This document shows positions 17,609 to 25,868 of a stretch of DNA of 61,537 bases, in pieces. This DNA comes from Curtobacterium sp. ISL-83 (GTDB lineage Bacteria > Actinomycetota > Actinomycetes > Actinomycetales > Microbacteriaceae). The DNA is taken from contig NZ_JAGGPH010000005.1 of the NCBI RefSeq assembly GCF_018613895.1, forward strand, positions 1 through 61,537, read 5' to 3'. The notes under the pieces were generated by a model. That model did not search any database. It was given only the letters and a program-made list of their open reading frames with translations, and was not told where the DNA came from. Numbering within the stretch: position 1 is the first letter of the stretch; each line of letters begins with the position of its first letter. A program made the position numbers and the translations under genes.

Positions 17609-19128
17609 AGTGCGCTCCGGAGCGCCAGGGCGTCGCGGACCTGGTCCCGGGTCGGTCGTGGTGCCTCGGCGAGGTCCGTGAGCGTCCAGGCCAGCCGCAT
17701 CACCCGGTCCCATCCGCGCATCGTCAGCGTGCCGAGGTCGAGCGCCCGGTCGAGGTCGGTCGTCGCCCCGGGTGCCGACCGACCGTCGGACCGGAGCCAG
17801 GCACCGGCCGCTTCGGCGTTCCGGGTCCAGCCGGTCCCACGCAGGCGGTGGGCCATGCGATCGCGTGCCCCGGCCACGACTTCCCGCGCGCGAGCGCTGG
17901 ACATCGTCGCCCCGGCGGACCGGCGGACGACCGCCGTCGTGACGCGGGGCACGAGCACACGGATGTCCATCCGGTCGAGCAGCGGGCCGGACATCCGCCC
18001 GAGGTACCGACGAACCGCACCGGGTGGGCACTCACACGGCTGCCCGTGCGCTCCCCCGGCGTTCCCGCACGGGCACGGGTTCGCGGCGAGCACCACCTGG
18101 CACCGGGCCGGGAACTCCGCAGCGCCCGCCGCTCGGTGGACGGTGATGCGGCCGGACTCGAGCGGCTGGCGGAGCGCGTCGAGCACGGCGCGCGGGAACT
18201 CCGGCGCCTCGTCGAGGAACAGCACACCTCTTGTCGCACGCGACACCGCCCCGGGGCGGATCACGCCGGACCCACCGCCGATCAGCGCGACCGCGGACGC
18301 CGAGTGGTGCGGTGCTTCCCACGGCGGCCGTCTGGTCCACGAGGCCGACCCGTGACCGGCGACCGAGCGGACCGCTGCGACCTCGAGTGCGGCGGCGTCG
18401 TCCAGGTCCGGGAGGATCCCCGGCAGTCGCTCCGCCAGCATGGTCTTCCCCGCACCCGGCGGCCCGAGGAGCAACACGTGGTGTCCACCGGCAGCCGCTG
18501 CGACCACCGCGCGGACGCCGATCTCGTTCCCGACCACGTCGGCCAGTTCCGCGACGGGCTGACGTTCGGGCGCGACCGTGTTGGCCGCGACCGCCTCGAC
18601 CTCGACCGGGGGCAGCAGCGCTCCCGCGTCGATGGCGGCAGCACGCAACGAGTCGACGCCGAGCAACGGGATCCCGGACACCACGCGGGCCTCGTCGAGG
18701 TTGCCGACGGGCAGGACCACCCGTGCGGCTCCGGCGTCACGCGCGGCCAACACCATCGGGATCACGCCGGGGACGGGCCGCACCCGCCCGTCGAGCCCGA
18801 GTTCCCCGATGTAGACGACCTGCTCCGACGCGGCCGGTGCGAGCCCGGCACCGGCGAGGACCGCCATCGCGATCGCCAGGTCGAAGCCCGACCCACGCTT
18901 CGGGATCGCCGCCGGGGTGAGGTTCACCGTGATCCGTCGGCTCGGCAGCGGGCACCCGGCGTTGACCGCCGCCGAGCGCACCCGCTCGCGCGCTTCACCC
19001 AGGGACGTGTCCGGCAGCCCGATGATCGTGAACGCCGGGAGTTGGCTCGTCAGGTGGGCTTCAACCTCGATCCGTCGCCCCGTCACGCCGACGAGTGCCA
19101 CCGCAGCAGCGCGACCGATCTCGGTCAC
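17605..19128 (-). CDS. comM: ComM/YifB-family AAA+ ATPase (Mg-chelatase-like)
   Basis: This 507-residue protein has an N-terminal Lon-protease-like (ChlI-type) domain, a central Walker A LGPPGAGKTM (222-229), and a C-terminal Mg-chelatase-like domain with CPCGN and RYLGRMSGPLLDRMDIRV. ComM is a hexameric helicase that helps branch migration in natural transformation. It lies between yraN and dprA with GTGA overlaps on both sides, a compact DNA-uptake cluster. Confidence 0.93.
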   Translation of the reverse strand: MTEIGRAAAVALVGVTGRRIEVEAHLTSQLPAFTIIGLPDTSLGEARERVRSAAVNAGCPLPSRRITVNLTPAAIPKRGSGFDLAIAMAVLAGAGLAPAASEQVVYIGELGLDGRVRPVPGVIPMVLAARDAGAARVVLPVGNLDEARVVSGIPLLGVDSLRAAAIDAGALLPPVEVEAVAANTVAPERQPVAELADVVGNEIGVRAVVAAAAGGHHVLLLGPPGAGKTMLAERLPGILPDLDDAAALEVAAVRSVAGHGSASWTRRPPWEAPHHSASAVALIGGGSGVIRPGAVSRATRGVLFLDEAPEFPRAVLDALRQPLESGRITVHRAAGAAEFPARCQVVLAANPCPCGNAGGAHGQPCECPPGAVRRYLGRMSGPLLDRMDIRVLVPRVTTAVVRRSAGATMSSARAREVVAGARDRMAHRLRGTGWTRNAEAAGAWLRSDGRSAPGATTDLDRALDLGTLTMRGWDRVMRLAWTLTDLAEAPRPTRDQVRDALALRSAL

Positions 19129-19514
19129 AGCACGCCTGCCACGTGCTCGACCACGACCAGGGGTCCGTCGACGTGGACGGCGAGCGCGTCGATCCGGATC
19201 GCCCGCGCGGACACCTCGGGGTGGTCGTCGAACCACGCCGGGACCAACCGTCGGAGCCGCAGCACCTTGGACGCGGTGATCGCTTCGAAGGGGTGCCCGG
19301 TCCGGAGGCCGGACCGGGTCTTCACCTCGACGAAGACGAGTGTGCAGGAATCCCACGCGATGATGTCGATCTCACCCCGGGCGCAGCGCCAGTTGCGTTC
19401 CACCACCCGGAATCCGTGTTCGCGGAGCCATTCCGCGGCGTGCTCTTCGCCGTACCTGCCGAGCGACCTGTTGCGCAGCGAGTCCCCGGGCCGATCATGT
19501 GCTGTCTGTTCCAT
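19125..19514 (-). CDS. yraN: YraN-family (UPF0102) nuclease-fold protein
   Basis: This 129-residue protein starts at an ATG preceded by CGGAGGCAACAG. The endonuclease-like core has GEEHAAEWL, NWRCARGEIDII and TLVFVEVKTRSG, with the conserved E-x-D...E-V-K residues of a PD-(D/E)xK-type fold. Its precise function is not established. It is the first gene of the yraN-comM-dprA-xerC unit, with stop/start overlap to comM. Confidence 0.88.
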   Translation of the reverse strand: MEQTAHDRPGDSLRNRSLGRYGEEHAAEWLREHGFRVVERNWRCARGEIDIIAWDSCTLVFVEVKTRSGLRTGHPFEAITASKVLRLRRLVPAWFDDHPEVSARAIRIDALAVHVDGPLVVVEHVAGVL

Positions 19515-19647
19515 CTGTTGCCTCCGCCCCAACCCTCGTGCGCGCACCGCATCCGGCAGAGCCGCTCTGCGGAAGCTGTGGACGAACAACGAAACGGAGG
19601 CCGGTGTGGAGGAATGAGCGAGGGCGTGTCACGCAGCCCGGGAACGA

Positions 19648-19681
19648 CGAAACCCGGACGACCGACGTCGTCCGGGTTTCG
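19648..19681 (-). terminator. Terminator of lsr2
   Basis: A 15-bp perfect stem (19648-19662 with 19667-19681) and a 4-base loop lie 11 bases beyond the lsr2 stop. The stem includes AAACCCGG/CCGGGTTT at its outer end. Confidence 0.8.
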
Positions 19682-19692
19682 CGGGGAACAGC

Positions 19693-20046
19693 TCAGTGCG
19701 CGGCGGCGTACGCCTCTTGCACCTGGGTCGAGATGCGGCCACGGGTGGAGACCTCGTACCCGTTCTCCTTGGCCCATTCGCGGATCTTCGCGAGTTCCTC
19801 GGAGTTGCCGCGCTTCGGAGCCGCCTTCGGGGCACCGGTCGCGCCGCTGGTCCGTCGACCGGAGACCTTGCGGGCCGCCGCGACGTAGTCGGAGATAGCC
19901 TCGCGGAACTTGTCGACGTTGTCGTTCGTCAGGTCGATCTCGTACGACGAACCATCGAAGCCGAATTCGAGCGTGCGCCCTTCACCCGGGGTGATCGGCG
20001 AGTCGTCGAGATCGTCGACGAGCTGGACGGTGACCTTCTGTGCCAT
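19693..20046 (-). CDS. lsr2: Lsr2 nucleoid-associated protein
   Basis: This 117-residue Lsr2 is the actinobacterial H-NS analogue that bridges DNA and silences AT-rich, often foreign, genes. The N-terminal dimerisation domain (MAQKVTVQLVDDLDDSPITP) and the C-terminal DNA-binding domain with the AT-hook-like RGR (residues 102-104, in STRGRIS) are intact. The start has a good GAGGAGCACGCA site. The upstream leader has a perfect hairpin and a palindrome, which hints at autoregulation. Confidence 0.95.
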   Translation of the reverse strand: MAQKVTVQLVDDLDDSPITPGEGRTLEFGFDGSSYEIDLTNDNVDKFREAISDYVAAARKVSGRRTSGATGAPKAAPKRGNSEELAKIREWAKENGYEVSTRGRISTQVQEAYAAAH

Positions 20047-20059
20047 TGCGTGCTCCTCA

Positions 20060-20115
20060 GTGGGGAAAAGAAATCCCCACCACGATAGCGCAACGAATGC
20101 CATTCCGCCGGAATG
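20060..20115 (-). promoter_or_regulatory. lsr2 promoter with palindrome and leader hairpin
   Basis: A TATCGT -10 candidate reads on the minus strand (complement of 20082-20087). The perfect 15-base palindrome CATTCCGCCGGAATG (20101-20115) covers where the -35 should be. A 7-bp stem with a 7-base loop (20060-20080) lies in the leader just before the ribosome binding site. The placement suggests a repressor site plus a translation-level element. Confidence 0.45.
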
Positions 20116-20151
20116 CGGTGCGTATGCCACCCATTCCCAAGGAACTGACGA

Positions 20152-20475
20152 TCACTCGTCGAGTGCGAGTTCTTTCGGGAGTTCGAGTTCGCGGGTCGTG
20201 AGTTCCTCGACGTTCACGTCCTTGAACGTCAGGACGCGGACGGATTTCACGAAACGGTCGGAGCGGTACACGTCCCAGACCCACACGTCGTTCATCGTCA
20301 ATTCGAAGTAGAAATCGTGCTCGGTGTCCCGGCGCGCGAGTTCGACCTCGTTCGCCAGGTAGAAACGTCGCTCGGTCTCGACCACGTAGCGGAACTGCGA
20401 CACGACGTCGCGGTACTCGCGGTACAGGGCAAGTTCGACCTCGCGGTCGTAGTCGTCGAATTCGTCGTCATCCAT
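20152..20475 (-). CDS. DUF2469-family protein
   Basis: This 107-residue acidic protein matches the actinobacterial DUF2469 family, with YDREVELALYREYRDVV, YVVETERRFYLANEV and VRVLTFKDVNVEEL. Homologues typically sit beside rnhB and lepB, as here. The function is unknown. The second possible start (ATG 20475, MDDDEF) was preferred over the GTG three codons upstream. Confidence 0.88.
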   Translation of the reverse strand: MDDDEFDDYDREVELALYREYRDVVSQFRYVVETERRFYLANEVELARRDTEHDFYFELTMNDVWVWDVYRSDRFVKSVRVLTFKDVNVEELTTRELELPKELALDE

Positions 20476-20575
20476 CGCGCCCACAGTCTACGGCGACGAT
20501 GGCGACCGCGGGCACGGTCCCGCGCAGCCGTCCCCGTCACGCGTCCGGCGCGTGGGGCGATCGGGCGGAGGCGGG

Positions 20576-21280
20576 TCAGCCGGCGGCGTCGAGCTCGTCG
20601 AACCCGGCCAGTGCGACGTCCGACGCCTGGTGCAACCACGACGTCCGGTGCAGGGCGTGCGGCCCCACCGTCCGGATCGCCTCGTAGTGCGCGGTCGACC
20701 CGTAGCCCTTGTTCGACGCCCACGCGTAGTGCGGGGCATCCTGGTGCGCCGCGGTCATCAGCGCGTCCCGCTCGACCTTCGCGACCACGGACGCCGCCGC
20801 GACCGAGGCGCAGTCCCGGTCCGCCTTCACCCGGACCACGACGTCGAGCGCCCCGGCCGTGCCGCAGAGGGACCCCGGGACGGCGCGCGTGAGCCAGTCG
20901 AAGGAACCGTCGAGCACGACGACCGCCCCGTCCAACGAGAGGCCGTCGGCGACGAGCGCCTTGAGCGCAGCGGCCCCGGCCTGGCCGAGCGCCGGCACGA
21001 TGCCCTGCCGGTCCACCACGTCAGCGGGCGCCATGCCGACCGCGGTGCGCGCCCAGCGGGTCACGACGGGGACGAGGGCTGTGCGGCGGGGAGCACTGAG
21101 GAGCTTCGAGTCCGCGAGGCCCTGCGGCACCCGTCCGACGTCGATCGTGACCGCGGCGACCCCGACGGCGACCGGACCGGCGATGGCGCCGCGGCCGACC
21201 TCGTCCATGCCGATCACCGTCACGCGCCCCTCGCCGAGCAGGCGCTTCTCGACGCGGAGGGACGGGCGGACGGGGGTCAC
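20576..21280 (-). CDS. rnhB: Ribonuclease HII
   Basis: This 234-residue RNase HII removes ribonucleotides and RNA primers from DNA. GMDEVGRGAIAGP gives the catalytic Asp-Glu pair, and VVLDGSFDW and VKADRDCASVAAASVVAK give the remaining metal ligands. The GTG at 21280 overlaps the lepB stop (GTGA) and matches the usual short N-terminus, so the longer open frame upstream was rejected. It forms a unit with lepB. Confidence 0.94.
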   Translation of the reverse strand: MTPVRPSLRVEKRLLGEGRVTVIGMDEVGRGAIAGPVAVGVAAVTIDVGRVPQGLADSKLLSAPRRTALVPVVTRWARTAVGMAPADVVDRQGIVPALGQAGAAALKALVADGLSLDGAVVVLDGSFDWLTRAVPGSLCGTAGALDVVVRVKADRDCASVAAASVVAKVERDALMTAAHQDAPHYAWASNKGYGSTAHYEAIRTVGPHALHRTSWLHQASDVALAGFDELDAAG

Positions 21281-22023
21281 TTGCCCCGCTCCTCCACACC
21301 GGCGAAGACGTCCGGGTAGTCGTTGAGCCACGTCCAGCGACTCGTCGGCCAGGAGATCACGAACGCGCGCCCGGTGACGTCGGACATCGGAACGAAGCCC
21401 TTCGACGGGGTGTCCCCGTTGTAGCGGGAGTCCTTCGAGTCGTAGCGGTTGTCGCCCATCACCCAGATGGTGCCCTTCGGCACCGTGACCGAGAAGTCGG
21501 TGCCCGAGGCGCGGGTCTCGCCGACCGGCAGCTTCAGGTAGGGCTCCTTGATGGGCACGCCGTTGACGGACATCTGCCCGAGGTCGTTGCAGCAGGACAC
21601 CTTGTCACCGGGCAGCCCGATGACGCGCTTGATCAGGTGGTCGTCGCTGTCGCCGGTGCCGAGTCCGACCTGGGTTAGCAGCCAGTCGGCGGCCTTGCCG
21701 ACCGAGGACTTCGGCGTCACGTTCGGCAGCGTCTCACCGGCCAGCCACCCGCCCGGGTCCTTGAACACGACGACGTCGCCGCGCTTCAGCGCGACCATGT
21801 TCGGCACGAGTTCGTTGACGATCACCCGGTCGTTGATCTGCAGCGTGTTCTCCATCGACGCCGACGGGATGTAGAACGAGCGGATCAGGAAGGTCTTGAC
21901 GAGGAACGAGACGAGCAGCGCCGCGATGAAGATGATGACGAGGTCCCGCAGGAAGGTGAGGACGCCGTTCCGCTTCTTCTCAGTCCTCGGCGGCCGCCCA
22001 GAGCCCTGCGTCGTGTCCGTCAT
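21277..22023 (-). CDS. lepB: Signal peptidase I
   Basis: This 248-residue type I signal peptidase has one N-terminal membrane span (about 24-46). Its signature boxes are PSASMENTL (nucleophile Ser56), LKRGDVVVF, LIKRVIGLPGDKV (general-base Lys) and MGDNRYDSKDSR. It removes signal peptides from exported proteins on the outer face of the membrane. The start is the ATG in GAGAGTGGAAATG. An rplS terminator upstream implies its own promoter. Confidence 0.95.
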   Translation of the reverse strand: MTDTTQGSGRPPRTEKKRNGVLTFLRDLVIIFIAALLVSFLVKTFLIRSFYIPSASMENTLQINDRVIVNELVPNMVALKRGDVVVFKDPGGWLAGETLPNVTPKSSVGKAADWLLTQVGLGTGDSDDHLIKRVIGLPGDKVSCCNDLGQMSVNGVPIKEPYLKLPVGETRASGTDFSVTVPKGTIWVMGDNRYDSKDSRYNGDTPSKGFVPMSDVTGRAFVISWPTSRWTWLNDYPDVFAGVEERGK

Positions 22024-22072
22024 TTCCACTCTCGTTCCGTGCACCGTCGCGTGGGTGCGCGACAAAGGGAAA

Positions 22073-22111
22073 GCCCCCCGTCGATGCACAACCGTACATG
22101 GACGAGGGGCC
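22073..22111 (-). terminator. Terminator of rplS
   Basis: On the minus strand an imperfect stem GCCCCTCGTC-CATG / CAT-GACGGGGGGC is followed at once by TTTCCCTTT. This is a fair rho-independent terminator, 41 bases past the rplS stop. Confidence 0.65.
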
Positions 22112-22152
22112 GACAGCGCCGTCCGGCACGCGGACGCTCACTGTGAAGGCGA

Positions 22153-22509
22153 TCAGTTGTCGCGCTTCTCCTTGATCTTGCGGCGGGCTGCCTTGCCGCG
22201 CAGTTCGCGCAGGTAGTACAGCTTCGCGCGACGGACGTCACCGCGGGTGACGATCTCGATGTGGTCGATGATCGGCGAGTGCACCGGGAACCAGCGCTCG
22301 ACGCCGACCTGGAAGCTCACCTTGCGGACCTTGAAGGTCTCGCCGATGCCGTGACCCTGACGGCCGATGACGACGCCCTGGAACACCTGGATACGCGAGC
22401 GCGTGCCTTCGATGATGTTGACGTGCACCTTGATGGTGTCGCCGGCGCGGAAGTCCGGGACGTCGGTGCGCAGCGATGCTGCGTCGACGTTGTCGAGGAG
22501 CTGACTCAT
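22153..22509 (-). CDS. rplS: 50S ribosomal protein L19
   Basis: This 118-residue L19 lies at the subunit interface. Clear signatures are [43 protein letters not shown] and [21 protein letters not shown]. The ATG gives the normal family length, and the frame upstream is unrelated. It is apparently monocistronic, divergent from map with a 239-base gap. Confidence 0.96.
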   Translation of the reverse strand: MSQLLDNVDAASLRTDVPDFRAGDTIKVHVNIIEGTRSRIQVFQGVVIGRQGHGIGETFKVRKVSFQVGVERWFPVHSPIIDHIEIVTRGDVRRAKLYYLRELRGKAARRKIKEKRDN

Positions 22510-22748
22510 GTTGGGTTCACTCTCTGCGGACGCACACGGGTCGCCGCGGATCGATTTCTGGAAAGAATGTGGTGCGTACCCGGTGTCGGCGACTCCCCCG
22601 TGGCAGAGTCCAGCCTGGGCACAGCGGTCCATACTGCCACACCGGGTGCTCCCCCGCCAACCACACCGGGCGGACGGAGGGCTCCTCCCCCGCCGACGTG
22701 GACCACGGACGCGCGGGTGCGTTCCCGCCGACCGGGCAGGATGGAGCC

Positions 22749-23531
22749 ATGATCGAACTCCGCACCCCCGCCGAGCTGGACGGCCTGCGCGTCGCCGGCC
22801 GGTTCGTGGCCGACGTCCTGGACGAGCTGCTCGAGACCGTCGACGTCGGCGTCAATCTGCTCGAGCTCGACCGTGTCGCCGCCAGGATGATCGCGGAGCG
22901 CGGCGCGGTGAGCTGCTACGTCGACTACCACCCGTCGTTCGGCCAGTCGCCGTTCGGCAAGAACCTGTGCACCTCGGTGAACGACGCCGCCCTGCACGGC
23001 CTCCCCTTCGACCACGTGCTGGCCGACGGCGACCTGGTCAGCCTGGACTTCGCCGCGAGCGTCGACGGGTGGGTCGCCGACTCCGCGGTCAGCGTGCAGG
23101 TCGGGACCCCGCGTGACGAGGACCAGCGGCTGATCACCACGGTCGAGTCCGCGCTCGCGGCCGGCATCGAGCAGTTCCGGCCCGGCAACAAGCTCGGTGA
23201 CGTGTCGTACGCGATCGGACACGTGGCGCGCGAGGCCGGCTACGGCGTGAACCTGCAGTTCGGCGGACACGGCGTCGGTCGGACCATGCACGGCGACCCG
23301 CACGTGCCGAACGACGGACGACCCGGGCGTGGGCTGAAGCTGCGCCCGGGCCTCGTCGTCGCGATCGAGCCGTGGCTCATGCAGGGCACGGACGAGCTCT
23401 ACCAGGACCAGGACGGCTGGACCCTCAAGAGCGTGGACGGCTCCCGTGCGGCACACGTCGAGCACACCGTCGCGGTGACCGACGACGGTCCCGAGGTCCT
23501 CACGCTCCGCCGCGCACAGCGCGCGGCCTGA
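22749..23531 (+). CDS. map: Methionine aminopeptidase, type I
   Basis: This 260-residue pita-bread metalloprotease removes the initiator Met. Metal ligands are visible in [18 protein letters not shown] (two Asp), [11 protein letters not shown] (His), VAIEPWL (Glu) and HVEHTV (Glu). The ATG at 22749 follows AGGATGGAGCC. Readings further upstream lack similarity. This copy stands alone rather than next to secY-adk, so it may be one of two map genes in the genome. Confidence 0.93.
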   Translation: MIELRTPAELDGLRVAGRFVADVLDELLETVDVGVNLLELDRVAARMIAERGAVSCYVDYHPSFGQSPFGKNLCTSVNDAALHGLPFDHVLADGDLVSLDFAASVDGWVADSAVSVQVGTPRDEDQRLITTVESALAAGIEQFRPGNKLGDVSYAIGHVAREAGYGVNLQFGGHGVGRTMHGDPHVPNDGRPGRGLKLRPGLVVAIEPWLMQGTDELYQDQDGWTLKSVDGSRAAHVEHTVAVTDDGPEVLTLRRAQRAA

Positions 23532-23545
23532 CGGGCTGCACCACC

Positions 23546-23595
23546 CGTCGGACGGGAGGCGCGGTGCGGCGCCGTCCCGTGCCTCCCGTCCGACG
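23546..23595. terminator. Palindromic terminator between map and trmD
   Basis: The outer arms 23546-23560 and 23581-23595 are perfectly complementary (15 bp) and include GACGGGAGGC/GCCTCCCGTC, with a 20-base GC-rich interior. It lies between convergent map and trmD. The remaining bases to 23687 show no gene. Confidence 0.7.
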
Positions 23596-23687
23596 CGGCG
23601 GAGCCAAGACTCGCGTCCAGTGACCCTTCTCGGGCACGACCGCGAAGCAACCGTCGCGCAGCCCGATTCTCACCCTGGGGCGGGGCG

Positions 23688-24377
23688 TTACGCGTCGGGC
23701 AGCAGGTCGGGCCGGACGCGTCGCGTCCGCTCCACCTGCTGCTCGTGCCGCCAGGCGGCGACCCGGCCGTGGTGCCCGCTGAGCAGGACCTCCGGCACGT
23801 CGAGGTCACGCCAGGACGCCGGCTTCGTGTACGAGGGGTACTCGAGCAGGCCGTCCTCGTGGGACTCCTCGACGAGGGACTCCGGGTTGCCGACGACCCC
23901 GGGGACGAGCCGTCCGACGGCCTCGATGACCGCCATGGCAGCGACCTCGCCGCCGTTCAGCACGTAGTCCCCGAGCGAGAGCTCGACGACGCTCGCGCGT
24001 TCTGCCGCCCACTCGAACACGCGGGCGTCGATGCCCTCGTACCGGCCGCACGCGAAGACGAGGTGCTCGTGCTCCGCCAGGGACCGGGCGATGGTCTGCT
24101 TGAAGGGCGTGCCCGCCGGCGTCGGGACCACGAGGGTCGACGAGCCGTCCGGTCGCAGGATGGACTCGAGCGCCTGCGCCCACGGCTCCGGCTTCATCAC
24201 CATGCCGGCACCCCCGCCGTACGGGGTGTCGTCGACGGTGCGGTGTCGGTCGGTCGTCCAGGAGCGCAGGTCGTGCACGTGCACGTCGAGCAGCTTCTCC
24301 TGCCGGGCACGACCGAGCAGGGAGACGTCCAGCACCGAGAAGAACTCGGGGAAGATCGTGACGATGTCGATGCGCAC
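23688..24377 (-). CDS. trmD: tRNA (guanine-37-N1)-methyltransferase
   Basis: This 229-residue trefoil-knot (SPOUT) enzyme makes m1G37 in tRNAs with AdoMet. The signatures are [43 protein letters not shown] and [10 protein letters not shown]. It is the last gene of rpsP-khpA-rimM-trmD, with only 2 bases between the rimM stop and its start. Confidence 0.96.
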   Translation of the reverse strand: MRIDIVTIFPEFFSVLDVSLLGRARQEKLLDVHVHDLRSWTTDRHRTVDDTPYGGGAGMVMKPEPWAQALESILRPDGSSTLVVPTPAGTPFKQTIARSLAEHEHLVFACGRYEGIDARVFEWAAERASVVELSLGDYVLNGGEVAAMAVIEAVGRLVPGVVGNPESLVEESHEDGLLEYPSYTKPASWRDLDVPEVLLSGHHGRVAAWRHEQQVERTRRVRPDLLPDA

Positions 24378-24379
24378 GA

Positions 24380-25012
24380 TCAGTCCTCGGCGGCGGGCGG
24401 GCTGACCGGTTCGGCCGATGCGACCGTCTCGGCCGATGTGACCGTCTCCGCCGGTGTGACCGTCTCCGCCGGTGTGACCGTCTCAGGGCGCGACGTGTCC
24501 TCGGGGTCCTCGAACAGGCCGGTCGGCGGCGTCACCGTGACCGTGCCCGCCGCGATGTCGACCGCCGGCACGATGGCCGAGACGAACGGCACGAGCACTT
24601 CGCCGCGGTCCGGTGTGGCGACGGCGAGCAGGTCCTGCGCCGGGAAGTGGTCGACGCGCGCGACGGTGCCGACCTCGACGCCGTCGCGGAGGACCGACAG
24701 CCCGACCAACTGGTGGTCGTACCAGGCGTCGTCCTCGCCGGTCTCGGCATCCGCGTCCTGCTCGACCCAGAGGATCGCACGCGCGAGGGACTCAGCGCCG
24801 GTGCGGTCCTCGATGCCCTCGAAGAAGGCGACCGGGTGCCCGTTGTACCAGCGGAGCTCGTCGATCGTGATCGTCTTGCCCGCCCACGGGGAGTCATCCG
24901 GGACCTGGAGCGTGAAGACCGCTCCGTGTGTGAACCGACGATCCGGGTCGTCGGTGTAGAGCTCGAGCTTGATGCCGCCCTTGAGCCCGTGTGCCTTGGT
25001 GATGCGACCCAC
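24380..25012 (-). CDS. rimM: Ribosome maturation factor RimM
   Basis: This protein of about 210 residues is a 30S assembly factor that binds S19. It shows [21 protein letters not shown] and the PRC-barrel segment [11 protein letters not shown]. The GTG start at 25012 cuts off the usual TQLRV residues, which are encoded just upstream without an ATG/GTG/TTG, so a longer product from a non-standard start is possible. The C-terminus carries tandem ETVTPA-type repeats, encoded by 18-base units around 24411-24488. Confidence 0.88.
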   Translation of the reverse strand: MGRITKAHGLKGGIKLELYTDDPDRRFTHGAVFTLQVPDDSPWAGKTITIDELRWYNGHPVAFFEGIEDRTGAESLARAILWVEQDADAETGEDDAWYDHQLVGLSVLRDGVEVGTVARVDHFPAQDLLAVATPDRGEVLVPFVSAIVPAVDIAAGTVTVTPPTGLFEDPEDTSRPETVTPAETVTPAETVTSAETVASAEPVSPPAAED

Positions 25013-25031
25013 CCGGAGCTGGGTCGTCTCC

Positions 25032-25268
25032 CTAGGAATCGCTGTCGACCACGTCGACCCGCACCCGCTTGCCGTCGGCGAGAGCCGAGACGAGGGTGCG
25101 GAGCGCCTTGGCGGTCCGCCCGGCGCGTCCGATCACGCGGCCGAGGTCCTCGGGGTGCACACGCACCTCGAGGACCTCGCCGCGTGGGGAGGTGGAGCTG
25201 GCGACGCGCACGTCGTCAGGGTGATCGACGATCCCCTTGACGAGGTGCGTCAGCGCGGATTCGAGCAA
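25032..25268 (-). CDS. khpA: KH-domain RNA-binding protein KhpA
   Basis: This 78-residue single KH domain has the GxxG loop in VIGRAGRTAKALRTL. It is encoded between rpsP and rimM, its usual place. KhpA with KhpB/Jag binds RNA and affects cell elongation in other bacteria. The start is TTG, 4 bases after the rpsP stop, so it is probably translated by coupling. Confidence 0.9.
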   Translation of the reverse strand: MLESALTHLVKGIVDHPDDVRVASSTSPRGEVLEVRVHPEDLGRVIGRAGRTAKALRTLVSALADGKRVRVDVVDSDS

Positions 25269-25272
25269 GGAA

Positions 25273-25680
25273 TTACGCCTCGGTCGTCTCAGCGGCGTCG
25301 TCGGCCGGAGCAGCGGCCGGGGCCTTCTTCTCCGACTTGGGCTTCAGGACGGCCTTCTTCGAGGAGTCCACCGTGAACGGCTTCTTCGGCTCGGCGACCT
25401 TCACCTTGGACTCGGTGTCCTTCTCGCCCTTGAACTTGGCCCAGTCGCCCGTGAGCTTGAGGAGGGCCGCGACCTGCTCGGTCGGCTGCGCACCGACGCC
25501 GAGCCAGTAGAGCGCACGCTCGGACTCGACCTTGATGACCGAGGGCTCCTCGGTCGGGTGGTACTGACCGATCTCCTCGATGACACGACCATCGCGCTTG
25601 GTGCGCGAGTCGGCGACGACGATGCGGTAGTAGGGCGCCCGGATCTTACCGAGGCGCTTGAGACGGATCTTGACAGCCAC
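25273..25680 (-). CDS. rpsP: 30S ribosomal protein S16
   Basis: This 135-residue S16 was placed at a GTG with AGGAGTAATT before it, giving [20 protein letters not shown]. The core spans the first 85 residues. The rest is a Lys/Ala/Glu-rich extension usual in actinobacteria. It is the first gene of rpsP-khpA-rimM-trmD. The 188 bases upstream (25681-25868) must carry its promoter. They contain AAGAAT on the minus strand and a CCGGGCCGGCCCGG palindrome at 25847-25860, next to the stop of the acyl-CoA operon. Confidence 0.94.
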   Translation of the reverse strand: MAVKIRLKRLGKIRAPYYRIVVADSRTKRDGRVIEEIGQYHPTEEPSVIKVESERALYWLGVGAQPTEQVAALLKLTGDWAKFKGEKDTESKVKVAEPKKPFTVDSSKKAVLKPKSEKKAPAAAPADDAAETTEA

Positions 25681-25868
25681 AATTACTCCTGTTGCGTGAT
25701 GTTGTGGTTGAACCGGAACCGCGGGCGTGGGGGCACACACGGTGAAAGCTCGGAATGAGTCGTGAACCGCTGGATAGAGGGTCGAGCGGCCACGATTCGA
25801 CCGTTCATTCTTGCAGACATCGGAGCGAGATGCGAGCCACGCCGCGCCGGGCCGGCCCGGTACGGGCG

